DNA of 64,000 nt from Rhodobacteraceae bacterium SB2 (lineage in GTDB: Bacteria > Pseudomonadota > Alphaproteobacteria > Rhodobacterales > Rhodobacteraceae), in contig LGRT01000013.1 of NCBI GenBank assembly GCA_001642945.1, forward strand, positions 124,001 through 188,000. Direction: 5' to 3'. Both the position numbers and the translations under genes were made by a program. The notes beneath the pieces are model-generated. The model ran no database searches. It saw only the letters and a list, made by a program, of their open reading frames with translations, and was not told where the DNA came from. Below are positions 27,991 to 40,138 of this stretch, piece after piece; positions within the stretch are counted from its first letter, which is position 1; each line of letters opens with the position of its first letter.

Positions 27991-29091
27991 ATGCTGTATC
28001 TAACCAGTCTCCATCTGTCGCATTTTCGATCGCATAAATCGTTAGAATTGGAATGTGATGAGCGGCCGATCGCCCTGTTTGGCGCCAATGGATCTGGCAA
28101 AACAAATATTTTGGAAGCTGTATCGCTGTTTTCGCCGGGGCGCGGATTGCGACGCGCCAGCGCCGAAGATATAGCGCGACGCCCTGAACATATCGGATGG
28201 AAGCTGCGCGGCACGCTGACCGCGCAGGGGCGTCAACATGAGATCGAGCTAAGTTCGCGAAACGGCGCGGCGCGCAGCACCAAGATTGACGGGAAAACCG
28301 CTTCGCAAACCGCGCTGGGCGGCATAACACGCGTGCTCTGGCTGGTCCCGGCAATGGATAGGTTGTGGATCGAGGGGGCAGAAGGGCGGCGGCGCTTTTG
28401 GGATCGCATTGCGCTGAGTTTTTTTCCAAGCCATGCCGAGCACAGCCTGAGCTATGAAAAAGCCATGCGTGAAAGAAACCGTCTGTTAAAAGACCAAGTG
28501 ACTGATGATCATTGGTATCGGGCGCTCGAACATCAAATGGCCCTTTCGGGGGTGGCCATTATGCAGGCGCGCCAAGCGGCGCTTGCGTATATTCATAACG
28601 CGCAAATCGCGGCGAGCACCCAGTTTCCAAAAGCGGAATTAACATTGCTGCAATCCGAGAACGGCCCGCTTCCAGATACGGTTGAAGATCTATCTGCCGC
28701 ATTCGCCAGCGCGCGAGCGCGCGACCTGGCCGCCGGGCGCAGCTTGCTGGGTCCGCATCGCACGGATCTATCCGCGCTTTATCTCAGCAAAGGCATGCCT
28801 GCCAAAGAATGCTCAACCGGAGAACAAAAAGCGCTTTTAATTTCAATTATTTTAGCTAATGCGCGCGCATTGACAGACCAAATCGGCGCCCCGCCAATCT
28901 TATTATTGGATGAGGTGGCCGCTCATCTTGACGCCCAGCGCCGAGCTGCGCTTTATACCGAAATTAACACCCTAAAAGCACAAGCTTGGATGACCGGTAC
29001 AGGGCCCGAATTGTTTGAAGATCTAGGCGCGGCAGCGTTGATGTTAGAGCTTGGCGATAGCGGTTCAGGCTCATTTATAAAACTCGGCTAA
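27991..29091 (+). CDS. recF: DNA replication and repair protein RecF
   Basis: An SMC-like ATPase that helps RecOR load RecA at gaps. The 366-residue protein has Walker A FGANGSGKTNILEAV near residues 30-44, the ABC signature CSTGEQKALLISI near 270 and Walker B LLLDEVAAHLDAQRR near 308. The C-terminal part extends a little beyond the ATPase domain. It starts 72 bases after dnaN; the ATG is preceded by a GCGGGC-type weak Shine-Dalgarno. Confidence 0.95.
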   Translation: MLYLTSLHLSHFRSHKSLELECDERPIALFGANGSGKTNILEAVSLFSPGRGLRRASAEDIARRPEHIGWKLRGTLTAQGRQHEIELSSRNGAARSTKIDGKTASQTALGGITRVLWLVPAMDRLWIEGAEGRRRFWDRIALSFFPSHAEHSLSYEKAMRERNRLLKDQVTDDHWYRALEHQMALSGVAIMQARQAALAYIHNAQIAASTQFPKAELTLLQSENGPLPDTVEDLSAAFASARARDLAAGRSLLGPHRTDLSALYLSKGMPAKECSTGEQKALLISIILANARALTDQIGAPPILLLDEVAAHLDAQRRAALYTEINTLKAQAWMTGTGPELFEDLGAAALMLELGDSGSGSFIKLG

Positions 29092-29121
29092 AAGTGCAGG
29101 GCATCAAAGAAAGGCCAGCCT

Positions 29122-29742
29122 ATGTCTGTGAATGCAATTGACTTGCTGCTCTATACGGGAGGGCTTTTGGTGCTGTTCCTTACCCCAGGCCCAGTTTGGG
29201 TGGCTCTGATTGCCCGCACGCTGGGCGGCGGTTTGGCGGCGGCTGTGCCTTTGGCATTTGGCGTGATGGTGGGGGATTTGCTATGGCCAACCCTAGCAAT
29301 TTTGGGCCTCAGCTGGCTGGTGACACAATTTTCGATGATTTTGATCCTTCTCAAAGCCGTGGCTGTGGTGGTTTTTTGGGGGATGGGGCTGGCCTTGCTG
29401 CGCAGGACAGATCAGGCGATTGCGCAGGAATCGCGCCTGATAAAACCCGGCGCCTGGGCCGGCTTTATCGCCGGTGCAGCCGTGATCATTGGTAACCCGA
29501 AAGCGATGTTATTCTACATCGCTATTCTGCCGGGGTTTTTCGATTTTAACACCCTCACGGCGCTGGATATGGCGCTGATCGCTCTGCTGTCTGCTAGCAT
29601 TCCCTTCACGGGAAATCTCTGCGTTGCCCTGCTGGTAAACCGCAGCCGGCAGTTTTTCACATCGCCGCAATCGCGACAGCGGATCACGCAAATTTCCGGT
29701 GGCTTGCTTATCCTGGTAGGAACGGTGATTCCCTTCACTTAG
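29122..29742 (+). CDS. LysE/RhtB-family amino acid exporter
   Basis: A 206-residue membrane protein with about six membrane helices. The N-terminal motif LLVLFLTPGPVWVALIART matches the LysE/RhtB family, which exports amino acids such as homoserine, threonine or lysine; the substrate here is not known. The gene interrupts the usual recF-gyrB order, starting 31 bases after recF. Whether that is common in the group cannot be judged from this sequence. Confidence 0.88.
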   Translation: MSVNAIDLLLYTGGLLVLFLTPGPVWVALIARTLGGGLAAAVPLAFGVMVGDLLWPTLAILGLSWLVTQFSMILILLKAVAVVVFWGMGLALLRRTDQAIAQESRLIKPGAWAGFIAGAAVIIGNPKAMLFYIAILPGFFDFNTLTALDMALIALLSASIPFTGNLCVALLVNRSRQFFTSPQSRQRITQISGGLLILVGTVIPFT

Positions 29743-29809
29743 GCCACAAAATATAGTCTATAGGCGTGACATTCTCTACCAGACCTCGTATATTGTCTGT
29801 GAAATTTAA

Positions 29810-32239
<2,430 letters not shown>

Positions 32240-32247
32240 CGCGGCGG

Positions 32248-32270
32248 CCTGATGCGCAAACTGCATCGGG
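32248..32270. terminator. Weak hairpin between convergent gyrB and ltaE
   Basis: CCTGATGC (32248-32255) pairs with GCATCGGG (32263-32270) across a seven-base loop. It lies in the 32-base gap between two convergent genes, so it may serve both. There is no T tract on either side, so it is at best a weak or bidirectional terminator. Confidence 0.35.
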
Positions 32271-32271
32271 C

Positions 32272-33321
32272 TCAGATTGGTGCAATCAACCCCAGAAACT
32301 GGTCAATTTGAGATGTTTCAAGCGACCAGTCACAGACCAGGCGGGTAACCAGCTCTTCCTCTGCAGGGCCATGCGCAATATCACCCGACCATACCGAAAA
32401 AACTGCGCCGCCCTGACGCGCGCGGTGCACCAAAGCCCGCGGCATATAGGCGAAAATCATATTGGCGGCGGGTTCATACTGAAACCGAACCGCGTCTAAT
32501 TTGCGCAGGCCCTGCGCCAGGTAGGCGCTGTTATCATTTGCTTTTTGCGCCAGGTCGCGCCAAAGATCATGCTCAAGATAGGCCTGCATTTGCGCGGCAA
32601 GAAAGCGGTTTTTTGAAAATAAATGCGCGCCGCGTTTGCGCCGCAACTCAAATTCCCAAGCGTATTTAGGATCAAAAAAGATCACCGCCTCTACGCCCAT
32701 CAAGCCGTTTTTTGTTCCACCAAACGTCAAGGCATCAATCCCGCATCGCCACGTCATTTCAGCCGCGCTGCACCCCAAGGCGGCAATCGCATTGGCAAAC
32801 CGGGCCCCATCCATATGAACCGGAAGATCGTAAGCTTTGGCCACAGCGCACAGCTCTGAAAGCTCTGAAAGCGTATAAATTCTGCCTTTTTCGGTGATTT
32901 GGGTCAACGAAACGGGCCCGCGCTGCGGACCGTGGACATCCCCTTGCGCCGTTCCCAAAATAGCCTGTTCAAGCGCAGCAGGCGTCAGCTTATCATCGCT
33001 GCCGACGAGGTTTAATTTCGCCCCACCGGTGAAAAACTCGGGCGCATTGCATTCATCTTCTTGGATATGCGCAACGGGGCTGCAATAAATTGTTGCCCAG
33101 GGTGGGCATAAGCAGGCCAGGGCCAATGTATTGGCCGCGGTGCCAGTGGCGGCCAAATATACCGCCGCATCCGGGGCCTCAAACAGAGTTTGAATTCTCG
33201 AGACAACATCCAGAGTGATCGCATCAGCGCCATAAGAGGCGGCATAGCCTTGATTTGCCACGCGCAATGCCTCTAAAACGGCCTCGGGCACTGGCCCTTG
33301 ATTATCTGAGCCAAAAAACAT
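32272..33321 (-). CDS. ltaE: Low-specificity L-threonine aldolase
   Basis: A 349-residue fold-type I PLP enzyme that cleaves threonine to glycine and acetaldehyde (or the reverse). The PLP lysine sits in ALTFGGTKNGLMG near residue 210. Other family features are VYLAATGTAANTLAL (about 55-69) and PVHMDGARFANAIAALG near 167-184. It heads a string of minus-strand genes by position, but lies downstream of the YcgN gene with no gap (its ATG directly follows the other stop's region), so they may be co-transcribed with ribF. Confidence 0.92.
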   Translation of the reverse strand: MFFGSDNQGPVPEAVLEALRVANQGYAASYGADAITLDVVSRIQTLFEAPDAAVYLAATGTAANTLALACLCPPWATIYCSPVAHIQEDECNAPEFFTGGAKLNLVGSDDKLTPAALEQAILGTAQGDVHGPQRGPVSLTQITEKGRIYTLSELSELCAVAKAYDLPVHMDGARFANAIAALGCSAAEMTWRCGIDALTFGGTKNGLMGVEAVIFFDPKYAWEFELRRKRGAHLFSKNRFLAAQMQAYLEHDLWRDLAQKANDNSAYLAQGLRKLDAVRFQYEPAANMIFAYMPRALVHRARQGGAVFSVWSGDIAHGPAEEELVTRLVCDWSLETSQIDQFLGLIAPI

Positions 33322-33798
33322 TCACGCGCGCTCCTCAAACAAATGATCTTCCCAATACTCTTCATCCACTTCAAATTCAGGAAGGGTTTTTCCACGCACC
33401 GAAACACCGGCCGCATGCACCGTCTCGGGATCTCCGGAAATCAAAGGATGCCAATCATATAAGGGTTTGCCCTGCCATAATAACAGATAGGCACAGCTGC
33501 GGGGTAACCAATAGGCATGAGCGGCCAAGTTATCAGGGCGCAAGACGATGCATTCGGGCACAAATTGATGGCGAATTTTATATTGTCCGCAGCCACAGCT
33601 GTCATCATCCAGCAAACGGCAGGCCACCCGCGTAAGCGCAACCTCACCGGTGTCTTCATCTTCTAATTTATTTAAGCAGCATTTTCCGCATCCATCGCAA
33701 AGCGCCTCCCATTCTGCCTGAGATAATTTGGACAGCGGTTTTTCTTCCCAAAACTTGGGGGCAAGACCGCTGCGCTTGATGCCTTCCTCTGCGCTCAT
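33322..33798 (-). CDS. YcgN-family cysteine-cluster protein
   Basis: A 158-residue protein of the UPF0260/YcgN family. The cysteine cluster CDGCGKCCLNKLEDED near residues 35-50 and the motif PRSCAYLLLWQGKPLYDWHPL are visible, with further cysteines in DDDSCGCGQY. It probably binds a metal or iron-sulfur cluster; function is unknown. It starts inside the ribF stop region with a four-base ATGA overlap. Confidence 0.9.
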   Translation of the reverse strand: MSAEEGIKRSGLAPKFWEEKPLSKLSQAEWEALCDGCGKCCLNKLEDEDTGEVALTRVACRLLDDDSCGCGQYKIRHQFVPECIVLRPDNLAAHAYWLPRSCAYLLLWQGKPLYDWHPLISGDPETVHAAGVSVRGKTLPEFEVDEEYWEDHLFEERA

Positions 33799-34733
33799 AA
33801 TGCGGCCAGGGTTTTTCGCGCCTGATCACAATCGCGCTGCATTTGTTCGATCAACGCCTCCAGCCCGTCAAACTTCAATTCGGGGCGCAAGAAATCAACC
33901 AAGGCCACAGAAAGGTTCGAGCCGTAAAGATCGCCAGAAAAATCGAATATAAATGTTTCTAAATTGGGGGTGTTTTCGCCAAACATCGGCCGTACACCCA
34001 GCGAGGCTGCCCCGTGATAGCTGCCTTGAAAAGGCCCATCCAGAACATCAACCAAAACCGCATAAACGCCAAGTTTTGGCAGATGCAGACCCTCAAGTGA
34101 CATATTTGCCGTTGGATAACCAAGTTCACGCCCACGCTGTTCGCCGCCAATCACAATCCCTTCAATCCGGTGCCAATGGCCCAGCTGGGTTGCGGCATCG
34201 CGCGGCCGCCCCTCGGCCAAGGCGCTGCGGATCGAGGTTGAAGACACTTGCCCTTCGCCAGCTTCAATCAATGGCGCAACGGTGACCCCAAAGCCCATTT
34301 CCGCACCAAAATGTTGCAAGTCTTCAACCGTTCCCGCGCGACCTTTTCCAAAACAAAAATCCGCTCCTACTACCAAATGGCTCAACCCAAGACCATCCGC
34401 AATCACGTTTTGTGCAAATTCGCGCGGCGTCAGCGAAGAGAGGCTGGTGTTAAAATTCAGCTCATAGAGCAAGTCAACGTCAAGCTTTGCCAGGCGGGTG
34501 GCGCGCGCCTCCGAGCTCATCAGCCGGAAAGCGGGGCTTTGGGGCGCAAAATAGCTGCGTGGATGCGGCTCAAAGGTTAAAATACCCAAAGGCGCTGATA
34601 TGGTTTCAGCAGTCTGACGGGCCAAATCAATCACCGATTGATGGCCCAAATGCACCCCATCAAAATTACCAACCGCCACGCTGGCGCCTCTGTCTTCAGG
34701 GTCAACATAAATATAATCGCGAATAATCTTCAT
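33795..34733 (-). CDS. ribF: Bifunctional riboflavin kinase/FAD synthetase
   Basis: Makes FMN from riboflavin and then FAD from FMN. The 312-residue protein has an N-terminal nucleotidyltransferase domain with VAVGNFDGVHLGHQSVI (HxGH motif near residues 29-32) and a C-terminal riboflavin kinase domain with EQRGRELGYPTANMSL near 190-215 (the PTAN motif). It overlaps the following YcgN gene by four bases, which indicates coupling. No FMN riboswitch is apparent upstream. Confidence 0.96.
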   Translation of the reverse strand: MKIIRDYIYVDPEDRGASVAVGNFDGVHLGHQSVIDLARQTAETISAPLGILTFEPHPRSYFAPQSPAFRLMSSEARATRLAKLDVDLLYELNFNTSLSSLTPREFAQNVIADGLGLSHLVVGADFCFGKGRAGTVEDLQHFGAEMGFGVTVAPLIEAGEGQVSSTSIRSALAEGRPRDAATQLGHWHRIEGIVIGGEQRGRELGYPTANMSLEGLHLPKLGVYAVLVDVLDGPFQGSYHGAASLGVRPMFGENTPNLETFIFDFSGDLYGSNLSVALVDFLRPELKFDGLEALIEQMQRDCDQARKTLAAL

Positions 34734-34781
34734 ACCCGTCAGGTAGCGTTCAAAACGATCAGAAGCAAGCCACTGCGCGCG

Positions 34782-35225
34782 CTAGTCAAACTTACGGCTT
34801 GGCGCAAGCACTGTTGCCTCGCCCACCAAGACCCGCCTGCCATCTACTTTACATTGGCAATCAAGAATCACGCGGCGCCTTGGAAGATCAATGTCTGATA
34901 CAATCACTTCAGCATAAACCAAATCTCCCGGCCGTACGGGTGCCAAAAATTTCAGGCTTTGACCCAAATAAACGCTGCCATGACCGGGCAGTTGTTCGCC
35001 AATTACCGCCGAAATCAAGCCCGCGGTCAGCATCCCATGCGCAATGCGACCCTGAAAAATTGTATCCCGTGCATAGCTTTCATCCAAATGAACAGGGTTA
35101 TGATCCGTCGAGACTTGGGCAAATAAGGCGATATCTTCATCGCTTATCACCTTATGCAGGTGGCGCGACATACCCATTTCGATATCTTCGATACAAATCG
35201 TACCCCTGGGAAAGTTATCCAACAT
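34782..35225 (-). CDS. MaoC-family (R)-specific enoyl-CoA hydratase
   Basis: A 147-residue hot-dog-fold protein. The hydratase motif QVSTDHNPVHLDESYA, with its aspartate and histidine, is intact, followed by RIAHGMLTAGLISAVIGEQL. It should hydrate short-chain enoyl-CoA to the (R)-3-hydroxy form, as in polyhydroxyalkanoate supply or related pathways. I place the start at 35225 (ATG TTG GAT), because a GAGG lies 6 bases upstream; the ATG at 35237 lacks one. No PHA synthase is in the window. Confidence 0.88.
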   Translation of the reverse strand: MLDNFPRGTICIEDIEMGMSRHLHKVISDEDIALFAQVSTDHNPVHLDESYARDTIFQGRIAHGMLTAGLISAVIGEQLPGHGSVYLGQSLKFLAPVRPGDLVYAEVIVSDIDLPRRRVILDCQCKVDGRRVLVGEATVLAPSRKFD

Positions 35226-35319
35226 CCGCCGCCTCATAATTACAAGGTAATATTAGACTGAAAAATTCAGCAATTAAGTAACTTTATTACTCAATAGGGT
35301 AGATATGCAACCCTTTATA

Positions 35320-36192
35320 TCAACGCAAAAATCCTATCGTGTATTTTGCGCTTTGATTTTCGGCGTGTAAGAACTGGGCAAGAGCGGTTGGGTCAGGATC
35401 ACGCTTGGTTTTTGTTTCGCGCGCCGCAAGCCCGCCTGCGATAAACAGCGCATCCAACCCTGCATCCGAAGCGCCTTTGACATCGGTTTGCACGCCATCG
35501 CCAATCGCCAACACAGAGGCGGGGGAAATATCGGGCGCCAACGCCTTTAAGCGACGAAACGCCAAATCGTAAATCGGCGCAAATGGTTTGCCAAAATACA
35601 GGCTTTCCCCCCCAATTTGCGTATAAAGCTGCGCCAATGCGCCCGCACACCATTCGCGATGCGCGCCGCGATCCACCACAATATCCGGATTGGCGCATAA
35701 AAACTTTAAGCCTTTGGCACGCGCGATCTCAAGCTGCGGCAACATCACCTCCGGATCCGCGTTCGAATCAAAGGGCCCTGTACAAACGATGCCACTGGCC
35801 TGATCTAGCGCGACACAGGTGATCTGCACCGGGTGTTCAAGCAGTTTAAGCGGCTCAAAAAAGCCTTTATCACGCGGCTCGCCAATAAAATAAACCGCCT
35901 CGCCCACCACGCCCTGAAACATCGCGGCGCGGGCACTATCACCAGAGGTGGCGATGCTATCCCACGCGTGGTCTGACACGCCAAATTCTTTGATTTGCTC
36001 TGCCACCGAGCTGCGCGGGCGCGGTGAATTGGTGACCAAAACAACCTTTCCGCCGCGTTTCCGATAGGCGATCAGCGCCTCATTGGCTGCAGGATAAGCT
36101 TCAACCCCATTATGAACGCAGCCCCAAAGATCGACAAATAACGCTTCATATTGATCAGAAATATCACTGAGATTTTGAACGATCTGAGACAT
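35320..36192 (-). CDS. HAD-superfamily phosphatase, NagD-like (TIGR01459 type)
   Basis: A 290-residue subfamily IIA HAD hydrolase. The nucleophile motif FVDLWGCVHNGV near residue 18-29 is the variant seen in the TIGR01459 family, and the threonine/serine motif VVLVTNSPRPRS and the terminal acidic motif VLAIGDGVQTDVKGA near 230-245 are present. The substrate is unknown; small phosphates such as nucleotides or sugars are typical. The start at 36192 has AAAGG about 7 bases upstream, and fits better than the upstream ATG at 36207. Confidence 0.88.
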   Translation of the reverse strand: MSQIVQNLSDISDQYEALFVDLWGCVHNGVEAYPAANEALIAYRKRGGKVVLVTNSPRPRSSVAEQIKEFGVSDHAWDSIATSGDSARAAMFQGVVGEAVYFIGEPRDKGFFEPLKLLEHPVQITCVALDQASGIVCTGPFDSNADPEVMLPQLEIARAKGLKFLCANPDIVVDRGAHREWCAGALAQLYTQIGGESLYFGKPFAPIYDLAFRRLKALAPDISPASVLAIGDGVQTDVKGASDAGLDALFIAGGLAARETKTKRDPDPTALAQFLHAENQSAKYTIGFLR

Positions 36193-36240
36193 TTTGCGCC
36201 CTTTCATTTTAAGCGGGGCGTAAAGACGCCAGATACAATC

Positions 36241-37161
36241 TTATAAGGTTAATTGGGGAACGATCTGTTTTTTGCGGCTCATCACACCGGGCAACACCAC
36301 GCTATCCCCGTCGACGCAAACGTCAAAAGACTTTTCCGCAATGGATTTAACGGCCTCATTTGGAACCAAAAGCGTGGCCTCTTCGGCCAAGATATCGACA
36401 ACAAACAACAACACCTGATCCACATTATCTTCTAGCGCCACCGGGCCCATCGCCGCCATCAAGGCCGCTTTGCGCGCCAGCACCACATGTGGTGCGGTGG
36501 TTTCCAAAACCGAGACGCGCAAGGTCTGATCGCCCACCGGGAAGGATTTGCTATCCATGCGCAGCAATTCAACATCTGAAAAAGCCGACACATCCGATTT
36601 TGCGGCAAACATTTGCGCAGAATATTCGCTTAGATTGACAGAAAGCTCCTCGGCCAAAGCCTCGGCTAAGGCCCGATCATGATCGGTGGTTGTCGGGCTG
36701 CGAAACGCCAAAGTATCAGAAAGAATGCACGACAGCATCGCGCCTTTAACAGCGCGCGGCATTTTTGCAGCATCGGCGCCCATCAAATCATGCATGATCG
36801 TAGCTGTGCAGGCCAAGGGGCGCATGATAATATCGATCGGCGCTTTGGTTTCAAGGCCACCCACCAGTTTATGATGGTCAATCACAGCGCGAATATCGGC
36901 TTGATTGATTACATCGGGCAATTCTGCAGGGTTATTGGTATCAACGATCACCACAGGCGCCCCGGGTGCAACCTCTGAAATAATTTCAGGTTTATCAAGC
37001 TGCCAATGCTGAAGCATAAACAGCGCCTCATTATTGGGCTCTCCCAACAGATTTGCTTGCGCAGGAATACCCTGAATCTCGCTGAGATACCAAGCCCATA
37101 TGATCGGCGATCCCGTGCTATCAGTGTCGGGCGATTTATGGCCAAAAACCTGCAGAACCAT
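36241..37161 (-). CDS. ppaC: Manganese-dependent inorganic pyrophosphatase
   Basis: A 306-residue family II pyrophosphatase that hydrolyses PPi to phosphate and drives biosynthesis. The DHH domain shows GHKSPDTDSTGSPI (about residues 8-21), VDTNNPAEL and the DHHKLVGG motif near 97-104. The DHHA2 domain ends in SRKKQIVPQL, the C-terminal substrate-binding motif. It is a cytoplasmic enzyme and transcribed on the minus strand ahead of the HAD phosphatase. Confidence 0.95.
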   Translation of the reverse strand: MVLQVFGHKSPDTDSTGSPIIWAWYLSEIQGIPAQANLLGEPNNEALFMLQHWQLDKPEIISEVAPGAPVVIVDTNNPAELPDVINQADIRAVIDHHKLVGGLETKAPIDIIMRPLACTATIMHDLMGADAAKMPRAVKGAMLSCILSDTLAFRSPTTTDHDRALAEALAEELSVNLSEYSAQMFAAKSDVSAFSDVELLRMDSKSFPVGDQTLRVSVLETTAPHVVLARKAALMAAMGPVALEDNVDQVLLFVVDILAEEATLLVPNEAVKSIAEKSFDVCVDGDSVVLPGVMSRKKQIVPQLTL

Positions 37162-37244
37162 GGTGCTTTTCCTTCGCGATAGGGTCGATTCGCGCGGTTA
37201 TACGCGGCTAGGCTGCGCTTGTCACCTTGCCGATCTTTGTGCGT

Positions 37245-37997
37245 TTAGCCGCGCAGAAAAACGGGTTTTTCTGGGGTGGAAAGCTGCGTTTGATAAGCAT
37301 AGCCGCCCATATCGAAATCGCGCAGGCTTTCCGGCGTGCTCAGGCGGCGGGTGATAATGAACCGCGCCATCGCACCACGGGCTTTTTTGGCATAAAAGCT
37401 TACGATTTTGGGCCCCTTATCCGTAGATTCCATAAAAACTGGCGTCACAACATCCAAATTCAGCGCCGTCTGATCCACAGCATTAAAATATTCTTGCGAG
37501 GCGCAATTCACCAAAACTGAGGCATTGGTTTTTTCAGCCTGCGCGTTCAGCGCCAAGGAAATACGATCGCCCCAATACTCATATAGTGATTTTCCGCGCG
37601 GCGTTTTCAGACGGCTGCCCATTTCTAAGCGGTAGGGCTCGATCGCATCCAAGGGGCGCAACAGCCCATAAAGGCCGGATAAGATCCGAAGATGCGCTTG
37701 CGCCCAGCGCAGCTCCTCTGCATCTAGGCTCATGGCTTCAAGGCCTTGATACGTGTCGCCAGCAAATGCAAACGCCGCAGCGCTGCGCGCCTGCTGGCCA
37801 AAATTGGCAAAGCGCTCTTGATTAAGCAGCGCCAGTTTTTCACTAATTCCCATCAGTTTTTGCAATTGAGCTTGCGATAAAGCGCCGGCAACCTGTGCCA
37901 AATCTGCCGCTTGTTCGGGGAATATCGGCTGCGACTGCTCCAAATCCTCGCGCGGGGTCATATCAAGTTTTTTAGCAGGGGAAACAACGATCAACAT
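37245..37997 (-). CDS. yaaA: Peroxide-stress protein YaaA
   Basis: A 250-residue protein of the UPF0246/YaaA family, which limits intracellular iron and DNA damage under peroxide stress in E. coli. The N terminus MLIVVSPAKKLD and the internal LSGLYGLLRPLDAIEPYRLEMG and VNCASQEYFNAV motifs are typical. It lies between ppaC and recQ on the minus strand, with 30 bases to recQ, so it may be co-transcribed with recQ. Confidence 0.94.
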   Translation of the reverse strand: MLIVVSPAKKLDMTPREDLEQSQPIFPEQAADLAQVAGALSQAQLQKLMGISEKLALLNQERFANFGQQARSAAAFAFAGDTYQGLEAMSLDAEELRWAQAHLRILSGLYGLLRPLDAIEPYRLEMGSRLKTPRGKSLYEYWGDRISLALNAQAEKTNASVLVNCASQEYFNAVDQTALNLDVVTPVFMESTDKGPKIVSFYAKKARGAMARFIITRRLSTPESLRDFDMGGYAYQTQLSTPEKPVFLRG

Positions 37998-38027
37998 GGC
38001 AGGCCTCCAATTTCTCTTATTCTCTAT

Positions 38028-40067
38028 TTAGGGGCTTTCTTGCAAAACTTCCAGAAAAGCCTCGCCAAAGCGTTGATGACGCTTTTCTCCCAAGAGCTGT
38101 TTGAGCGCCTCTGGATTAGACCCGGGCAGCTTCGCCACCTTCGCTAATAATGCGGCAGAACAACTGAGCGGTTTCTCAATCCCGCTTTCGCCACGCGCCA
38201 AATTGGCCTGCACTGCCAAAAGGCGATCAAATACAGCGCCATTTTGTCGCCCCGCCAATTTACGCCTCTGCGGGTGCATATGCGCCGCCTCTCCCGCAAT
38301 GACCTGCAAGAAATCTTGCCCAAAACGATCCAGCTTTTTGGTGCCAATGCCACTAATCCGCGCCATATCATCCAGCGAAGCTGGCCGGGTTTCCGCCATT
38401 TCAATCAGTGTTTTATCGTTGAAAATGATATAGGCAGGTACATGCGCAGCCTCGGCCAAAGCGCGGCGTTTGGCCTTTAAGGCCGAGAGCAAAGGCGCAT
38501 CATCTTCGCTGACCAACGCTTTAACGCGCCGTGCGGGCAGCGCCGATTTCACCGTATCTGCACGCAAGGTGAGGCTGGCCTCGCCGCGCAACAGCGGCAA
38601 GGCGGCATCCGTCATCCGTAAAGCACCATGGCGGCTGCTATCGGGGCGGATCAAATCATGACCCATCATCTGGCGAAATATTGCCTGCCATTGGGATTTT
38701 GAAAACTCTTTGCCGACGCCAAACGTGCTCAGGGATTCATGCCCATGGGCGCATATTTTATCCGTCTTATTGCCCAATAAAATATCGATCACATGGCCTC
38801 CCCCGAAGCGCTCATCGCTGCGCAACATTGCCGATAGCGCTTTGCGCACCGCTTCAGTGGCCTCAAAACGATCCGGGGGTGCATCACAAAGATCACAATG
38901 GCCGCACGGCTGCGTGGTTTCATCAAAATATGCCAACAATGTTTGGCGGCGGCAGATCAAAGCCTCTGCCAGGCCCAATAGCGCGTTCAATCGGCCATGA
39001 TCCGCGGCGCGCCGTTCAACCGGGGCCAGCCCTTCATCTATCTGCGCGCGGCGCAGGCGAATATCTTCAGGGCCATAAAGCGTAAGCGTTTCGGCCGGTC
39101 CGCCATCGCGGCCGGCGCGGCCAATTTCTTGATAATAGCTTTCGATTGATTTGGGCAAATCCGCATGCGCCACCCAGCGGATATCGGGTTTATCCACCCC
39201 CATGCCAAACGCCACTGTCGCCACCACGATCAGCCCATCTTCATTTGCAAAGCGTCCCTCAACAATGCGCCGATCTTCTGCCTCCATTCCGCCATGATAA
39301 TAACACGCCCGATGCCCTGCCTCATTTAATGCTGCAGATAACGCTTGGGTTTTGGCCCGTGTACCGCAATAGACGATGCCCGATTGGCCTTTGCGGGGGG
39401 CTACGAAATCTAAAATTTGCCGCCGCGGGCTGTCTTTTGCTGTAAAGGCCAAATGAATATTCGGCCGATCGAACCCGCGCAGAAACACCTGCGGCTGCGA
39501 CCCGGCAAATAATCGTTCGATAATCTCCTGCTGCGTGTCGCGATCCGCGGTGGCGGTAAAGGCCGCAACGGGAACGTTCAACGTCCGGCGCAACTCACCA
39601 ATTCGCAAATAATCTGGGCGAAAATCATGCCCCCATTGGCTTACACAATGCGCTTCATCTACCGCGATCAGCGCGATATTATAGCGCTTTAAAGCCGCTT
39701 GCATCGCCGTGGAAGCCAAACGTTCAGGGGCCAGATAAAGCAGCTTTAGCTGACCCGCCGCCAACGCTTGAAATACGCTATCGGTTTCCTCTTGCGTGTG
39801 CCCCGATGTTAGCGCGCCCGCAGCCACGCCGGCCGCCTGCAATCCGCGCACCTGATCGCGCATTAAAGCGATCAACGGCGAGACCACCAAGGTAACGCCC
39901 TCGCGCAGCAAAGCAGGAATTTGAAAACATAAGGATTTACCGCCCCCCGTGGGCATGATGGCCAACACATTATGCCCCTCGACCACTGCCTCAACCACGT
40001 CTTCCTGCCCGGGGCGAAACGCATCGAATCCAAACACATCGCTTAAAAGCGTTTGAGGGCTGGCCAT
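38028..40067 (-). CDS. recQ: ATP-dependent DNA helicase RecQ
   Basis: A 679-residue superfamily 2 3'-to-5' helicase of recombination and repair. Walker A IMPTGGGKSLCFQIP lies near residues 38-52, and VDEAHCVSQWGHDFRPDY (DEVH-type motif II) near 137. The helicase C-terminal domain has GRAGRDGGPAETL. The zinc-binding cysteines are at CRRQTL...CGHCDLC near 370-400. The HRDC domain lies near 510-600. The C-terminal tail is of normal length. It is transcribed ahead of yaaA. Confidence 0.96.
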   Translation of the reverse strand: MASPQTLLSDVFGFDAFRPGQEDVVEAVVEGHNVLAIMPTGGGKSLCFQIPALLREGVTLVVSPLIALMRDQVRGLQAAGVAAGALTSGHTQEETDSVFQALAAGQLKLLYLAPERLASTAMQAALKRYNIALIAVDEAHCVSQWGHDFRPDYLRIGELRRTLNVPVAAFTATADRDTQQEIIERLFAGSQPQVFLRGFDRPNIHLAFTAKDSPRRQILDFVAPRKGQSGIVYCGTRAKTQALSAALNEAGHRACYYHGGMEAEDRRIVEGRFANEDGLIVVATVAFGMGVDKPDIRWVAHADLPKSIESYYQEIGRAGRDGGPAETLTLYGPEDIRLRRAQIDEGLAPVERRAADHGRLNALLGLAEALICRRQTLLAYFDETTQPCGHCDLCDAPPDRFEATEAVRKALSAMLRSDERFGGGHVIDILLGNKTDKICAHGHESLSTFGVGKEFSKSQWQAIFRQMMGHDLIRPDSSRHGALRMTDAALPLLRGEASLTLRADTVKSALPARRVKALVSEDDAPLLSALKAKRRALAEAAHVPAYIIFNDKTLIEMAETRPASLDDMARISGIGTKKLDRFGQDFLQVIAGEAAHMHPQRRKLAGRQNGAVFDRLLAVQANLARGESGIEKPLSCSAALLAKVAKLPGSNPEALKQLLGEKRHQRFGEAFLEVLQESP

Positions 40068-40138
40068 TCATCACCTGCAATTTGGGGCGGGGCCGCGCGT
40101 TTCAAGCGTTGCCAGAGCGCGGGTTTAAAGGGCTGCAA

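Noticed and set aside
39188-39199. TTATCCACC inside recQ as a DnaA box
   Set aside because: A single near-match inside coding sequence, with no cluster, is expected by chance.
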